NCBI GenBank assembly: GCA_902729315.2
Contig: LR746272.1
Location: forward strand, 13,220,327-13,284,326
Reading direction: 5' to 3'
DNA: 64,000 nt
Source of the DNA: Spirodela intermedia
Lineage: Eukaryota; Streptophyta; Magnoliopsida; Alismatales; Araceae
The notes under the pieces are model-generated. The model was not told the origin of the DNA, made no database searches, and saw only the letters and a list, made by a program, of their open reading frames with translations. The translations under genes and the position numbers were made by a program. How positions within the stretch are numbered: the first letter of the stretch is position 1; each line of letters begins with the position of its first letter. Positions 1-13,161 of the stretch are shown in pieces.

Positions 1-154
1 TACTGCTTTTTCTCCAGACAATCGAACGCCTTCGTCTTTCCTCGAAAAAGATACAGACGTAGAGGACGACTGCGCCCCGACCCAGCAAGGGTGCGCCGGG
101 CTCAAACTGAAGGACATAGATCGCCGCATCTCGTCTAACAGTCAGAATGAAGTA

Positions 155-257
155 TATTACAGGAACGAGATTTGAGAATCAGTTGTATTTCTAATTTCTG
201 TTCCTGTTAAAACATAGGCCCCACACGTGTTTAATCACACGTTTGGAATCCCTAAGA
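155..257 (-). repeat. 3' LTR of the Copia element
   Basis: This is the 103-bp copy of the LTR. On the plus strand it begins TATTACAGG and ends ATCCCTAAGA, and it aligns along its length with 7707-7818. AAGTA lies immediately outside. A CACGTG motif is at 224-229, and a decayed second copy (CACGTT) is at 238-243. Confidence 0.88.
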
Positions 258-265
258 CTACCCCT
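258..265 (-). other. Polypurine tract next to the 3' LTR
   Basis: The minus strand reads AGGGGTAG directly before the 3' LTR start, the expected place for the plus-strand primer of an LTR retroelement. It is short and contains one pyrimidine, so the call rests on position more than composition. Confidence 0.55.
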
Positions 266-387
266 GAACATGAGCGATAAAAGTTTAACATTCATTAAAA
301 ACAATAAAGGAAAAAATTGATTGATCGAAGAAGTTTGATGAAGCCCTCAACTAGATTATCTCAAGCAAAGTTACAGTCAATCAAAAA

Positions 388-3125
388 TCCTTGGTGCGCT
401 CATTAAATGTTGGATTGGAAGCGATATAAATAGCAGCTTGGTTATCACAAAATAAAAGAACTGGTAGAGGTGGCATGATATAAAAATCCAACATTAGTTG
501 TAACGAAAAAAATCTTATAATAGTAGCAACCAATGCTCGATATTCAACTTTGGCAAACAACCAAAAAATTAGTTAATTATTTCTTTATCTTTGAAGAGAT
601 GAAGGAGTTGCTTAGAAAAATATAAAACCCAGTGATTCATTTGTGACAATATACTTCAACCTACATTAGATAATGCCCATGTTTTAAAGGAGGACAATGT
701 AGGAGAAAATAATGGAAGTAGACTTGAATCATCCAAGTTAATGGTGTATAGCTAGTAGATAAGGATGAAAAGGTGGAATTATAAATTGATTGTACTTATG
801 TTTAACAAAATTGATATCAAGAAATGATAAGGTCAAATACAATAGGTGACCTATCAATATTTTATATTGTAATGCATCATCAAATAGTACTATTATTTTG
901 CTAGTAAGTTTTAGTTAGTGATCCATATGAATAAACAAATGTTTAGAACCAATAAAGTTAATATTATCAAGTAATTTTAAAGTATAATGGCATTGAAAAA
1001 AAATGATTTCAATTGAAAAAAAGTAATTTTAAAACTAAGATAATATTCCAAAAAGGTATTTCAGCTTAATATTGACATAAGCAAGTAAAAGTTAAACTAA
1101 TATAATATCATCAACATACACAAGTAAACCCTCAAAGGGATGAACACAAAAAATATAAATAAAAAATAGTCATATTTAGACTTAATCAATTAGAAGTAAA
1201 AATGAACAATTCTGAGTACCATTGTGTGGATGCATGTAAAGGACCATAGAAGTGTAATTTACAACAAAAAAAAAACTTGTAAGGACCAAAAAATCACATT
1301 TTAAAAAGTATTCTGAATATCTAGTTGAAGAAGGTGCATGTTATTCATTACGGTAACATGAGCATTAGTTTAATACTTGCGAATTTCACAAATGGATAAA
1401 ATATTTCAAGAAACTTAACTACTTATTGTGTGCGTCTCCTAGTGACTAAAAAGTTTTATATCATTCACCATTGCTATTAGAATCCTATTTAATGTAATAA
1501 ATTTAATGACATGTGATTTAAAAATTTTGTTACTAGAAAAGTAACTATGATCAAGTGTTTTTCAATTCCATTTCGTGTCTCAACTTTTAGTGTCATACAT
1601 CATGATGACAAAATTGTCATTCATAATTGAAAGAAATATTAACAAAAAAATATTTATGAGATGGGGATATAAACTTGTAGGAGAGAAAATCAAACAAAGG
1701 ATTGAGGGTTTGACTCATTCAGATGAATATGGTTTGAAGTATTTGCAATGAAAATCTTTGAGACAAGATGGGGGTTGTCTAGTATGAGAAAAGTGTCAAT
1801 GTGATAAATTTGGTGGTGAAAATTGTTAGGCGTCAAAAGAACAATTCAATGGAAGAAAAAAAAGGTCAACTATGCAATTAGGAGACCAAGATATGAGAAG
1901 TGATCTCAAATAATTTAACATTTATAATGGAATGGTAAGAAAATAATTTTTCATGAAAAATAACATGACAACAAACAAAATTCTGTTCACTCTACATATT
2001 ATAGAGTGCATAACCTTTTTATGTCGAGTATATCCAATAAAAATTCAAAGTTAAACACAAGGATAAAATTTAGAATGATTTTTAAGTAATGTAGACACAA
2101 AAACTATTTAGTGAAACACTTTGAAATGTGAATAATCAATACTTTTTATATGAAAATATAATAATACTAATTATTGATAAAAATAGATTCTAATCTATTT
2201 ATAAAAATAATTGACAATAACTCTGCAATTCATCTAAAGTTGTAATATAATTTATGATTAAAAGAGAAACACTTTGCCCAAATTCAATGGATGTTAATAT
2301 TTATGTTCCAAAATAAAATTCTATTGAGGTATGTTGACACAAAAAAAATGATTCAAAACATCATGTTTATTGAAGTAATCACTAAAGTCAGTTTTCTAGT
2401 ATTGTTATGTTAAAATAGTTTGATCTTATAACCAAATTGAGCAAGAACAATTGTGAAAAAAATTGAACATGTCTCTTTTGCATTTGACTTATGCTTCCTA
2501 AGAAAAATACATATAAATTGAGTTCAATCATCATTATTTATAAGAAAATTATAATTCTATCACTTGATTGAGTAATAAAATATTATGACCCCAATATGTC
2601 ACAATGCACTATATAAAAAGGATTGACAAAGATGTGACTATGACAAATAAAATGTAATTTTTATTATTTTACTAAACTAAGAACATAATATAAATTTTTG
2701 TGTCCCTAAGATTTTAGAAGAAAAATGACCAAATATGTTATACCATGTACAAATAAAAATGTAGTTGGCGTTAGTTCACCATACTTCATTTGTCTTTAGT
2801 CAAAGGTGAAGACTATGACAATAAATTAGATAAGACATCATTTGCATCCATTTTTTTTCTTTGCTATCACCCTTGTCAACCAATATGTTGCAAAGTTGAT
2901 TTTAAATCATAAAGTTGTCTGAAAAAAATAAAATTCAAAATGTGAAACAATCATAGACACCATATTAAATCGGAATTTTGTTCAAATAGTAAATATTCAT
3001 ATCACATACCAAAATTAACTAATATATGATTAGATTTGGGTAGGATAATGATTTCATTATATATTATTCATAACTTAGTTAATTAATTGACATCATAATA
3101 TATGTCTTGATGCACTTGAATCAGC
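388..3125 (-). pseudogene. Copia pol remnant: protease, integrase, RT, RNase H
   Basis: Decayed Copia polyprotein readable in pieces on the minus strand. Protease: DSSASRH at 3099-3125, a variant of the DSGA(S/T)xH active-site motif. Integrase core: an uninterrupted 35-codon stretch at 2413-2517 containing LRKHKSNAKET and AQFGYKIK. Reverse transcriptase: catalytic LVYVDDII at 1101-1124. RNase H: LFCDNQAAIYIASNP followed by TFNERTK at 388-478, the Copia signature. Stops and frame changes separate these blocks, so no functional polyprotein remains. The order PR-IN-RT-RH excludes Gypsy. Confidence 0.9.
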
Positions 3126-3199
3126 TATTTAAGAGAAAGATAGCATGTCTACCAACTACATAAGATAAAGATAACATGTCTTGCTTGTTAACAATTATT

Positions 3200-6100
3200 G
3201 CACATGAAGCTAATTTCTGGAAAGTGTGGCCTTCAATTAATGATACTGATTTAGATTGTGATCCCATAAAAAACTTTCAACATCAATATTAGGTTACTCA
3301 CTTATGAATGTAGATCTAACTTTAAAATAAGTCTGATTAATATAAATTAGATAAAAGTTTAATTTATATCTTGATGGATTACAATAAACCTTATTATTAG
3401 GTTTTCATCCACACTAAGATTGGATTGATTTACTATATTTCGTTCCTTAGATAAGCTCTCTTCAAAGATTGAGTTTCTACTCAGATGATGGTTAGGTGGA
3501 GTTCTTATTTCACTTAGAATATATTATATATTTATAATGGTTCAACCTAGTGTTTACATCCAATCTTTAAGAATAAAATTGGTCTTGAGTTTCAATACTT
3601 GTGATTGTTTAACCACAACTACTAATTAATGGACTCATCTCTCTTAAAGTTTTACCTATAAACTCTCTTCTAATCTTTACAATTCTAAGAGGAAAAATCA
3701 TTGTTTGATAGAAACAACTATCTTGAATTTCTCATATAAATATTACTAGAGATTAATGACTCTAAGAAGTCAAAAAATTGTTAATAGAAACAAGTATTAT
3801 CAGGATAAATAATAGTTTAGTATCTCATTTATCTTGTAATAAATAATAAGATACATAGATGATTCTAGAGATTGATTTAGAATTATAATTCATGCATAGT
3901 TCCAATAACGAATATGAAACTTTAAACATTTATTTTTTATTTGTCATCTTCACATAAAGATGTCAATAGTAGATACAAAGTGTTCTCATTTATAAAAATT
4001 ATTGAAAGGTGAAAAAATTGTAAACCAAATATTATGCTATTTACAAGTGCAAATATCCTTAAGAAAAAGCAATACATGACTTCATCAGAAAAAAAATGCA
4101 TACATCCAAATCATATTGGCTTAGTCAAATATAAGATGATCATTTAACATCAAATTGAATTCAACCCACCTTAAATAAAATAGGACCTGAAGTAAACATC
4201 TAAGTTATGATCTCAACATTCATAATTATAGTTTCAATAATTTAAGATATATAAAATATTTTTCTAATTTTCGACACCTAAAGGTGCTGGTTCTTGACAA
4301 TCAGGCTAAGAATAGACTAGTTAGGTCTTTCTTTGCTACTTTTTGTCTTTATTTACAATACCTCATTTTTCGACCATAGTATGTGTATACATGCTATGGG
4401 GTGGACGTTTTCCCCAAGAGTTTTTTGGAAGGATGTGATTTGCCCTTGATCGCTCTAATCCTTGGCCAATCAGGACCTTGAATGGTTCAAAAGATGGACC
4501 TTACCTTCCCTATGGGACAGGGGTTCAAAACATAATATTTAAAAATTATGTTCAAGAAAGTATTCAATATAAATTCAATTAATTAATTTGATATCAAAAT
4601 CATTCGAAAGTAATGATCTAATATCATAAGTAAAAATCTAAGTATCATATTCATATTTACTTCAAAGAATTTCATTGATTCAGATTTGATAATCATTATG
4701 ATTCTCAATGTGGCATATTGATAATGTCATTTTTATGAGATAAATAATACATAATTATCATATTTGATGCATTAATTCAAACCAAATTATATAAATTTAA
4801 TTTGAAATCAAGTAAAACATATTTTATACTAATTTCATGGAATACATAATCTAGAATTTTTTACATATTTTTAGAACAGTTTTATACAATGAATATACCT
4901 TGATTATATGTTAATATTTTTTATTTGAGATTTGTGTTCCTTATATCTAACAAAATTAGACTTAAGAACGGAATTGAATAATTGAACTTCATTATTTTAG
5001 AAAAAATGATTTTTTTCTTTTGTGATTTTTTAGAATATTTTTTAAATATGTGTTGATTTCTACAAATATTCTGAAGCCCATTAAGAGGCCAAGTGACTCT
5101 TTTTATTTAACTAAATTAAAATGATTCTAGAAATAGAGAAAAAGGAGAAGAAATGTGCAGAAACAGCCAAAAATGGCTTGAGAAATAAATGCACAAATGA
5201 GAACAAATGCTCACTAATATTCCATTGATTTTTATGCAAATTTTTTCTTAACTGCCCAAATTGATTCTAGATCTAATTTGAGGATAACAACTTATATCTT
5301 ATGGTAAAATGGAATGATCCCTTCCTTGTTTTACCAAGTGACAATGGCGTATTTCCGGATCTTCGTTGATGTATTGAACTGTTTTTTTTATAAAAATATG
5401 ATTTTTAATTCATTTCAAATTCATTTCTCACTTCATTTAGGTGGCATGTAGATGAATCAAGGAAATGACTGATTTCTAATATATTTATTTATAATTTCAT
5501 TCAAATTCGTTCATATGCCCCTCCCCATATCAAAAGGGCAAGATCCTTATTTAGATCGGTTTTATGCTTGATTCTTTATATTTTTTGAGTTGGAATAACT
5601 TTGATATTTGTTCGCTATCTAGATTATGCAACCAAAACTGATCTATTTGACTCAAATTTTGAATTTGTTAATCTGCCTCATCTTCAATGTCAAACAGAGA
5701 TTTTCATTTTTTAATACATTTTATTTTTTTCTAATATTTTCTTGTGGTGAATCAATTCTAAACTTATTTCTCTCTCACCTCTCTTCCCCTCTCTTTTCTT
5801 TGTTAATAATAGATTAGGATATTATTATTTCATGTAGATCTAAGCTAAAAAGCATTACAAATGGATGATTTGACATTAAGAAGGGTGCATTGGAGTTGTC
5901 ATAGCTTATTGAGCACAAAATAACTCTTCTCCTCCCCCCTCTCATTTGTTTCTTTCCTATTTTTCATTTTTTATGGAGAGTCAGATTTATTAATTTTAAT
6001 GTGAATTCAGTTTTACAAATATTCAATACGACATCTATTAATACAACTAAAATAAAAAATATTAAAATTATGTAATACAACTAATATGACAATTTCATTC

Positions 6101-6740
6101 TTAAATATTGGCACCTTTCATAAAAAATATGTAATATTATAATTTCATACACCGAAATCAATCAAATATAAATTCCACATTATCAATCAAAATTAGTTTT
6201 AATTAATTATATTTTAACATTTAATAATAATATTTTAAATTATATATAACCACTTTCATGTCGACTCTCATATCAAGTATATTTATGATTAGGCATAATT
6301 TGATATCTTAATCAATTTTATGAATGTTTGCAATCATCAAAACATGATGTATTTTATGCTCTAATATTTATAATATTTGTCAACCTTATATTCATATAAG
6401 TTGTAATTACATTTGGAGAAATTAAAAGTCTTTTCATTGTCTTTTATTATGTCAAATTCACTAAAATACTTCAAATAGTTCTCAAAAATTTGAATGTATA
6501 AACATTTGGAGATGATTAAGTTTTGATGTATCTTTGATGTTTTTCTTGAGATACAAGTGAGAAAACTTTGTTTATAAATAGAAAGGATCAACAATTAGTA
6601 ATTAGGCTCAAATTTGTGCAAAAAAATTATTTAAAATTCTAAAAAAAAATCATAATTTTTTTTAGTTTAAACTAATTTTCAAATTCATAAAGTCAAACAC
6701 AAAAACATTTATCATAAAAGCATGAAGGTAGAAAGTTATT
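3200..6740. other. AT-rich interval inside the Copia element, unassigned
   Basis: Low-complexity AT-rich DNA without a supported gene. The remaining gag C-terminus should need only some 0.6-1 kb, so 2-3 kb here is probably extra sequence inserted later. Around 4265-4515 the composition changes: this less AT-rich island includes a near-palindrome at about 4375-4398. No open reading frame of note is present, and I could not identify LTRs or inverted repeats for a nested element. Confidence 0.4.
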
Positions 6741-6749
6741 AAAATCCTC

Positions 6750-7165
6750 TCAAAGAGTCTTTAGCTTGGAGAAATATGTTGGTTACAATGCATTGATTTT
6801 GTATAATTAATTAATTTGTAATGCATCTAAAAGAGTCTAGGACCATTACCTTATTGAAATCATTAACTAAGGGACTCCCAAATTTCTTGTGCAGAACTTG
6901 AGAAAATAATACTAGCTGAAAGTTTTGAGGAAACAAAATTAAAAAAACCACAAGATGACAATATTATTGTTTCGAATCAAAGAGGAAAGGATTATATTAT
7001 TTGTCTTGGCGAGTCTTGGTATTAAACCGTCAGTAAAGATAATTTTAATTTTCACATATAAAGTAATAATCATTGCTCGAGTCCAACAACCATATTTATC
7101 TCATGTAAGTGGCTATGATACTAGAATTAAACCTAGACTGTATGAATGCTACAAAAATAAGGGAT
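6750..7165 (-). pseudogene. Copia gag remnant (Retrotran_gag-like N-terminal region)
   Basis: Minus-strand translation, broken by several stops, gives recognisable gag blocks. Near 7165-7080 it reads SLGLILVS-PLT-DKYGCWTRAM, matching the plant Copia pattern for 'LVSxxLTGxNYxxWxRAM'. It continues as KIIFTDGLIPR (about 7010-7040) and then SAQEIWESL...GNGPRLF (about 6800-6880). The C-terminal half with the zinc knuckle was not found; it is either too decayed or displaced by sequence inserted between 3.2 and 6.7 kb. Confidence 0.72.
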
Positions 7166-7690
7166 CAAAGGATCATCTATATTAAATTTAGTTGAGGCTG
7201 AAATCATTGAACTAATAGAGTGAAGACTCCATTAAAAAAGTAATCAAACTATTGAACAAAAGTATGAAAGCTGATATTTGAAATGTAAAGTAATATTGAT
7301 GCAATATAATGATTACTTCGTTGGTGTACTTTGACCTCACATTCTCACTGTGAGGGTCAAAATGTAATCTAGAAGGACACCACGGTTCCTTCAATGATCG
7401 AGTATCACCACAGATTTTCTAGAATCCATGAGACAATGGCAAGTATGATATAGAGAGATAAGAAGGTACATCAAGAGGATTTCCTGTGACCCTCCTCTAA
7501 TATAAAATGCTTCTTGTCCGCAGGATCAAAGGGTTGATAAGCTTGAAACATAGTTGTAAATGACTCGAAGAGAGGAGACTGGGAATGATGACACTTGTTT
7601 CGTTTACCTCTAATGTTCCCACTATCCTCAGCACCGGAGGGTTGACAGGGTTGAAATCGAGCCAGGGATGGGTCAAGAAGCTGACGCGGT

Positions 7691-7706
7691 AGAAGTTTTG
7701 ATACCA
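7691..7706 (-). other. Copia primer binding site (initiator Met-tRNA type)
   Basis: The minus strand reads TGGTATCAAAACTTCT directly after the 5' LTR. Its first eight bases match the start of TGGTATCAGAGC, which primes plant Copia elements with initiator methionine tRNA. The 3' part has diverged. Confidence 0.75.
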
Positions 7707-7818
7707 TATTACGGGAATGAGAAAAAGTAAATATCGCGAATCATTCTCTATCTGATTTCCGTCCCTTTTAACGTATGGTCCCCGCACGTGTTTATTCTCA
7801 CGTGTAGGATCCCTAATA
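7707..7818 (-). repeat. 5' LTR of the Copia element
   Basis: The 112-bp LTR begins TATTAGGGATCC and ends GTAATA on the minus strand, so its termini are TA...TA inside a TATTA/TAATA inverted repeat. The usual TG...CA is absent. Two CACGTG motifs (7785-7790 and 7799-7804) lie in it. AAGTA follows immediately at 7819-7823. Confidence 0.88.
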
Positions 7819-7823
7819 AAGTA

Positions 7824-10800
7824 CGATGATTCGGGCTTATTAGTCTCTTCTCCCCTGCTCTCTTTTCACTTGTATTATTCTACATGGAGGAGACGGTCCA
7901 CTAGACTATGAACGGCCCTTGCGTCTGATAACTACCAACAAGTACGAGGGGAATGAACAAATACGGCAGTGGTTCTTCTCTCTCACGCGCTCTGAGGTGA
8001 AGTGGGCATCGGAAACATGCAGGCGGCCGGTCCGCATTTAGAGAACATAGTCTACCCGGCTTTACATAGATGTGATGAGCAAATCTGTTAATGTGGACAG
8101 ATACCTTTCGTCAGCCGTCACCTGAGAGGTACTCTGCTTGTCAACATCCGGATCCCGCCTGCCCACCAACGTGCGACCCATCTCTCCTCCAATCGCACCA
8201 GAGGAGAGGTCATTCACTCACAACTGCCCCCCAGCTGCGCTAGGACACGTCATCTCATCGTGGATGTATGGCTGCCAGGGGAGATGAGCCTCCTTCCCGA
8301 CCTTCACTTCATACTTCGGATTCCGAGATCGCCCCTGGGGTTGGACTAAGACGACATACGTGCACGACGACCCCACCCCCACATGTATGTGCTATCTCCT
8401 CTCTCTCTCTCTCTCTCCCCTCCCCCCACCACCCCTGGTCCGCGCTCGTCTGGATTCGACTGATGTGACATGACGACGTCAAGTGTCTAACAGGTATGAT
8501 GATCAAATGATAATGATGACGGTGATGATGGTAGGAAGCCTGCCGTAGGTACGGAGGAAGATGAAAACCTGACGGCCGCCGTTAATAATCGGTCACCTCG
8601 AGTGACAGGAAGGCATCTCCTTCCGGCACCCGCGGTCCCCCTCTGGCAGAGCAAGAGGTTAGGGAAGAAAGGTCAGACCGCTTCAGCCGCCCTAAGACGC
8701 CCCAGCCTCCTGAGATGAGTTCAAAATCGATGGAGCCGGGGTTGCCCACGCTGTCGCCTCTCTCGCGGCTAGACGACTTCATCCACGGATGCTCTTGCTC
8801 TTGCTCTTCGACTGCGAGGACCGGCGCTGTCGAAGAGTGGGATCACCGGTAGGCACCTCAGGGCTCCCCGCGGCGAGCAAAGAAAGACGGAGAGAGAGAG
8901 GGCCAAACTGACGCATCCAGATACAACGGTCTGGGGCACATCCGGAGAAGTCGTTTCTCGACTGCTATCTGATCCCCATCTTCCCGTCGATCGTCGAGTT
9001 CCCCACGCCGGGGATGATTGTTGCTTGTGCTTCTCGCCCTCGGCTGGTTCAGCTCGACCCATTTTGTTAGCTGTGTTCTCCTAATACGAGAGACCGAGAG
9101 AACAGATGGCATCAGATCTACCAGGAGAAGGCATTCTGTCCCATTAAACAAGCGATAAAATACGCGGCTCAGGTTGTCTGGCTCTGTGCGCGAGACTCGT
9201 CGGGGAACCTACTGTCTTGTTCCCTCTGACCTTTCTTTCTATCTTGAGCTCTCATTAGTTCCTCCAGCGCATCTATCCCAGACACTCGGGATAAGGCAGA
9301 GAAGGTGAAATATGAGTCCACTCTCGGAACCTTTTCATAATCACCCCAAGGTGGGGTGTCTCCTACGTAAAATGGCTAATCGACAGAGTAACCTGCTCGA
9401 AGCTTGATGTGAGGATCGCCGTGTCTAGAGCGACCTATTCTCTGCCGGAGGGTTGCCGAGGGGCACGATAGCGCCGCGGTGCAGAGAGTAACACCGTTCC
9501 CTCACCAGCATCTGCAGAGACGACAGAGGACGCCCGACCCCAGGAAGGAACGTGTGGACTTGGTTTTTGCGCCGAATATGGGAAATGAACGCAACTGGGG
9601 ATCAAGATGGGAAAGGAACAAGTAGAAGAGCACCGTGTGGGAGGTAAGTGCAAGGAGAAGGACTGAGGATGAGTTGGTCACATCGAAGGCAAGGGAGGGC
9701 AACAAGACGACCTCGCAGTAGCGAAGAGCTCCAACCTCCGTTCTCATGCATGGGAAAGCAAGCGGGCAGTGAATGGCCCGAAGTTTATCGATCCTTTAGA
9801 CTAGGGATGGCGAGGAAAAATTGATTAATTTGCTCTCATCTGAAGCAGTGCAGGCGCAGAAACACGAGAAATGCCAATCTAGCTGGTAACACCCTGTCAC
9901 CCAACCTGGTCGATAATTTATTGCCTCCGAAGCGTCTTGGTGACATCGATCCGTGACGGGTCACATAACCGACCATGCAGTGAGATCCTCGTCAGATGGG
10001 TGCATCAATCATTCAAGACACAGACAAGGAGTGGCCGCTGCCATCGGTTGATCACATTACTCTGCATCGTAGTAGGCCCGGTTAATCTCGTATAGAAACT
10101 TATCCGACCACAATTGTGCGCCATAAACGTCTGCAACGACAGAGTCCCGAGCCATTTGCTCTACGGATGTACGCGGCTGCTCACACGTCTAGTGAGCTGC
10201 TTCTTTTTCTATCAGGTGTGGATGATGGCGAAAATCGCGGGATGTTACAACATGGGATTGAGTTAAACTCCGCGGACCTCCGCGGGGGCTCGCGGAGCAC
10301 GGGATGCCTCCTGGCTAGTGATCGTCGTCGTCTCCGGCCCCCCGCACTAGAAAAGTACTTTCTGTATCCTCCGCGCCCCCATGCACCTTGTCATTTTCTT
10401 CTTCCTTCAAATGGGGGACAGAGAAAAAGATGGAGACCGATTCGGCCACGTGTCGGCAGTCTACCCGACAAATTTCAGGATCTCCTAGCCTCCAACGCTC
10501 ACTACACGCTTGCCCCCTTAATTTCTGGCTTTCATCTTGCCCGTTCCCCATTACCACCGAATATCCCCGTTTCTCACTACACGCTTGGCCTGAGAAAGGC
10601 AGGCAGTAGGCGGGTAGCTGTGGGCCTGGGATCAACGTTGACTCGTCCCCAGCCGAGGCCTTGTGATGGCGAGGGTGGCTGTCTCCAGCTTCCGTCCACT
10701 TGCGCAGGCGCCTGCGCCGGATTAATCGAGGGCGGGAAAATCAAGGGGCAGTAATTGGTTCCTGCTGGACTGCCGATAACGCTAAGAATTGACGATTCCA

Positions 10801-11369
10801 TCGAGTCCCAACCGGAGACACGCCAAAAAAGGTTGGTTGGTTCTACCGTTTAATTCAAAAGACTGCTTACCAGCCCGCACAAGGGAAATACACGCAAACC
10901 AACCCCGCCGCACGTGCGCGACACCCGAACGAAGATAACTTGCCGCCTCGAGAAAAAGCCGATGAAGGCAGCGGGGGAGAAGAGCCGCAGAGATCTGACC
11001 TTCCACCGCCACCCTCACGTGGGCTAGAACCAACGGAGTTAGTAAAAAAAAAAAAGCCCGGTCAGCCCCACGCCAACGCTTCCCCCCGGCCCGGCCCTGC
11101 TCAGCCCAGCCCACCGTCTCCAAAACCAACCGGCGGCCGATAACATTGCCGTTACAGAGGTCATCCGTCGCTCGCGGGCTCTGAACTCCGGTAGATCCCA
11201 CTCTGCCCCTTCTTCTCCCTTTCTTTTCCCTCGGGATGTAAGTACTAAGTCATCCTCCTTGCTGTATACCACTGGACTGATGGCGAAATGCACGTGTCCA
11301 CGATCAAACAGGACAGTAAATATCAGTGTAATGGTAATATCGTCCACATCAGCCCTATGCTCCACATAC

Positions 11370-11443
<74 letters not shown>

Positions 11444-11854
11444 CACCCTCCTCCTCCCCCTCGCGGCACACCTTTGGTCTGCCTGGTTGCAACAGTTCCC
11501 CTTCGCTCCCTCCAGCCATTCCCTTGCCACTCTCTGCCCGTTTCTAGCCTCCTTTCCTTCCCGACTTCCCTACTTGGACACCCCAGGTACGACATCAAAG
11601 AGACTCGTCATCTGCAGGCTGGCCGACAAAAATCAGAAACCGAGACTACCCTGCGCTAAACCGCAAGACATCGTCGCTACCGGAGACAGCCTGTTCCCAT
11701 TCCCCATCTCCCATAATCCCCCCCCCCCCTTGTGCCCCCGTCTTGATCTCCCCCTGATTGCTTCCCTCCTACGTTCTAGACCCCTGCAGATCGTGTTAGT
11801 TTAATTCTCACACCTCTTCCTGAAGCGAGTAAACAACATCTTGCCATCAGCAGA
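7824..11854. other. GC-rich region upstream of the YABBY gene
   Basis: No gene is supported. GC content rises abruptly at the retrotransposon edge. Several reading frames of 60-210 codons are open on both strands but overlap each other and resemble no family I know, as expected by chance in GC-rich DNA. The last 0.5 kb, with a long CT tract, is probably promoter and 5' UTR of the YABBY gene starting at 11855. Confidence 0.6.
11369..11440. repeat. (CT)n microsatellite in YABBY 5' region
   Basis: About 70 bp of nearly pure CT, ending some 415 bp before the YABBY start codon; the sense strand is CT. Confidence 0.95.
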
Positions 11855-12498
11855 ATGTCTTCCAACTTCCTCGACGTCAACTCGTCGTCTTCCTCCAGTT
11901 CGACACCGGCGGCGGCGGAGCAACTGTGCTACATTCCGTGCAGCTTCTGCAACATCATCCTCGCGGTATGTCGGCAAACAGCTCCTCCTGAGGCTCCAGA
12001 TGATCCTACTGAGAAGAGAGAACTAACTCACGAGTCTGCTGAGGAAATAGCCTCAAAATATCCCGGACATTTTTTGACGTCTCTTGCTTGAATTATTACT
12101 TTGTTTTTCCTGTCGCTCAGTTCGTATCTTGCGGATCTGAGTATCCTTATAACATGCCTCACATAGCACATAAGCGTCCTCCTTCCGGATACTGTTCCTC
12201 GCCAGGAATGCAAAGCAAGAAGCAAAGTTGTCACCATTATCCTTCTCATTCCTTTTTCACCATCTGTCCTATCTTTTTCGACACCTTCAGGCAGGATAAC
12301 TGGTTTCTGCGTTCTTCTGCCTTGGTTCCTCGTTCCCTTTCGATTTATCTTATCTTCTATTTCCCTTTTCTTCATAAAAAGATACCTTCATAGAAGTAGA
12401 TCCCGGCGCTTGACCGCGAGAGGAGGAGAGAAAGTTGCGGCTGGGTGAGGGCTGTTGTCACTTAGTCAGAATGATGCGGGCAACATATGTGTGTCCAT

Positions 12499-12537
<39 letters not shown>

Positions 12538-13120
12538 AGCTGTGGATGTGAGATAGGAGACGTCGACAGCCAGGATAAGAACGTCGAGGAAGAGAGATAG
12601 AGACTGCCAGTGGAAGATCAGTGAGTGACACCGTGGTTCATCAAAGAACCAAAAAAGGCTCCCCGCCAGGTTCCGACTTCCGTCAAGAAAGGATGCGAGG
12701 AAATCAAAATAGAAAGGTAGGACCCAAGTAAAATGTTGGAGCAGCTGAGTAATCCTTACCCTTTGCCTCGAAAGACTTTAGTCGCCGCTGCTACACTTCA
12801 GTTCCTCTGTATTTCATTTCCGTTTACAGTTTATTTGTTCGACGTACTTCCCTATTTCTTCTTTATCTCTCCCAATCATAATGACTTCCAGAGTTGTACT
12901 AAGCGGTCGATGATGGCGAAGCGAATTGTGTGACTTCGTCAGTCTGTGCTTTCGCGCTCTTTTATGAGGTCTTCAGTAACGGATGTGGGTGTGTTTGAAT
13001 TTGTTGTCTCAGGTAAGCGTACCATGCAGCAGCCTCTTCGAGATCGTCACGGTGCGATGCGGGCATTGCGGGAATCTATGGTCCGTCAACATGGCCGCCG
13101 CTCTGCACTCGCTATCCGCC

Positions 13121-13161
<41 letters not shown>

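Larger units (their letters stand above)
150..7823 (-). mobile_element. Ty1/Copia LTR retrotransposon, short non-TG/CA LTRs, degenerate
   Basis: A 7.66-kb AT-rich element lies between two diverged direct repeats (155-257 and 7707-7818). Both are flanked by the same 5 bp, AAGTA (150-154 and 7819-7823), which is a perfect target site duplication. On the minus strand the order is LTR, primer binding site, gag, protease, integrase, reverse transcriptase, RNase H, polypurine tract, LTR; this integrase-before-RT order defines Copia. All coding parts carry stops and frameshifts, so the element is dead. The interval of about 3.5 kb between recognisable gag (down to 6750) and protease (3125) is longer than the rest of gag needs, so a further insertion there is likely. 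LTR divergence (roughly 30% plus indels by eye) indicates an old insertion. Confidence 0.9.

Noticed and set aside
10116-10754. 212-codon frame on the plus strand upstream of YABBY
   Set aside because: No recognisable domain, overlapped by frames on both strands, no family resemblance; consistent with chance in GC-rich DNA.
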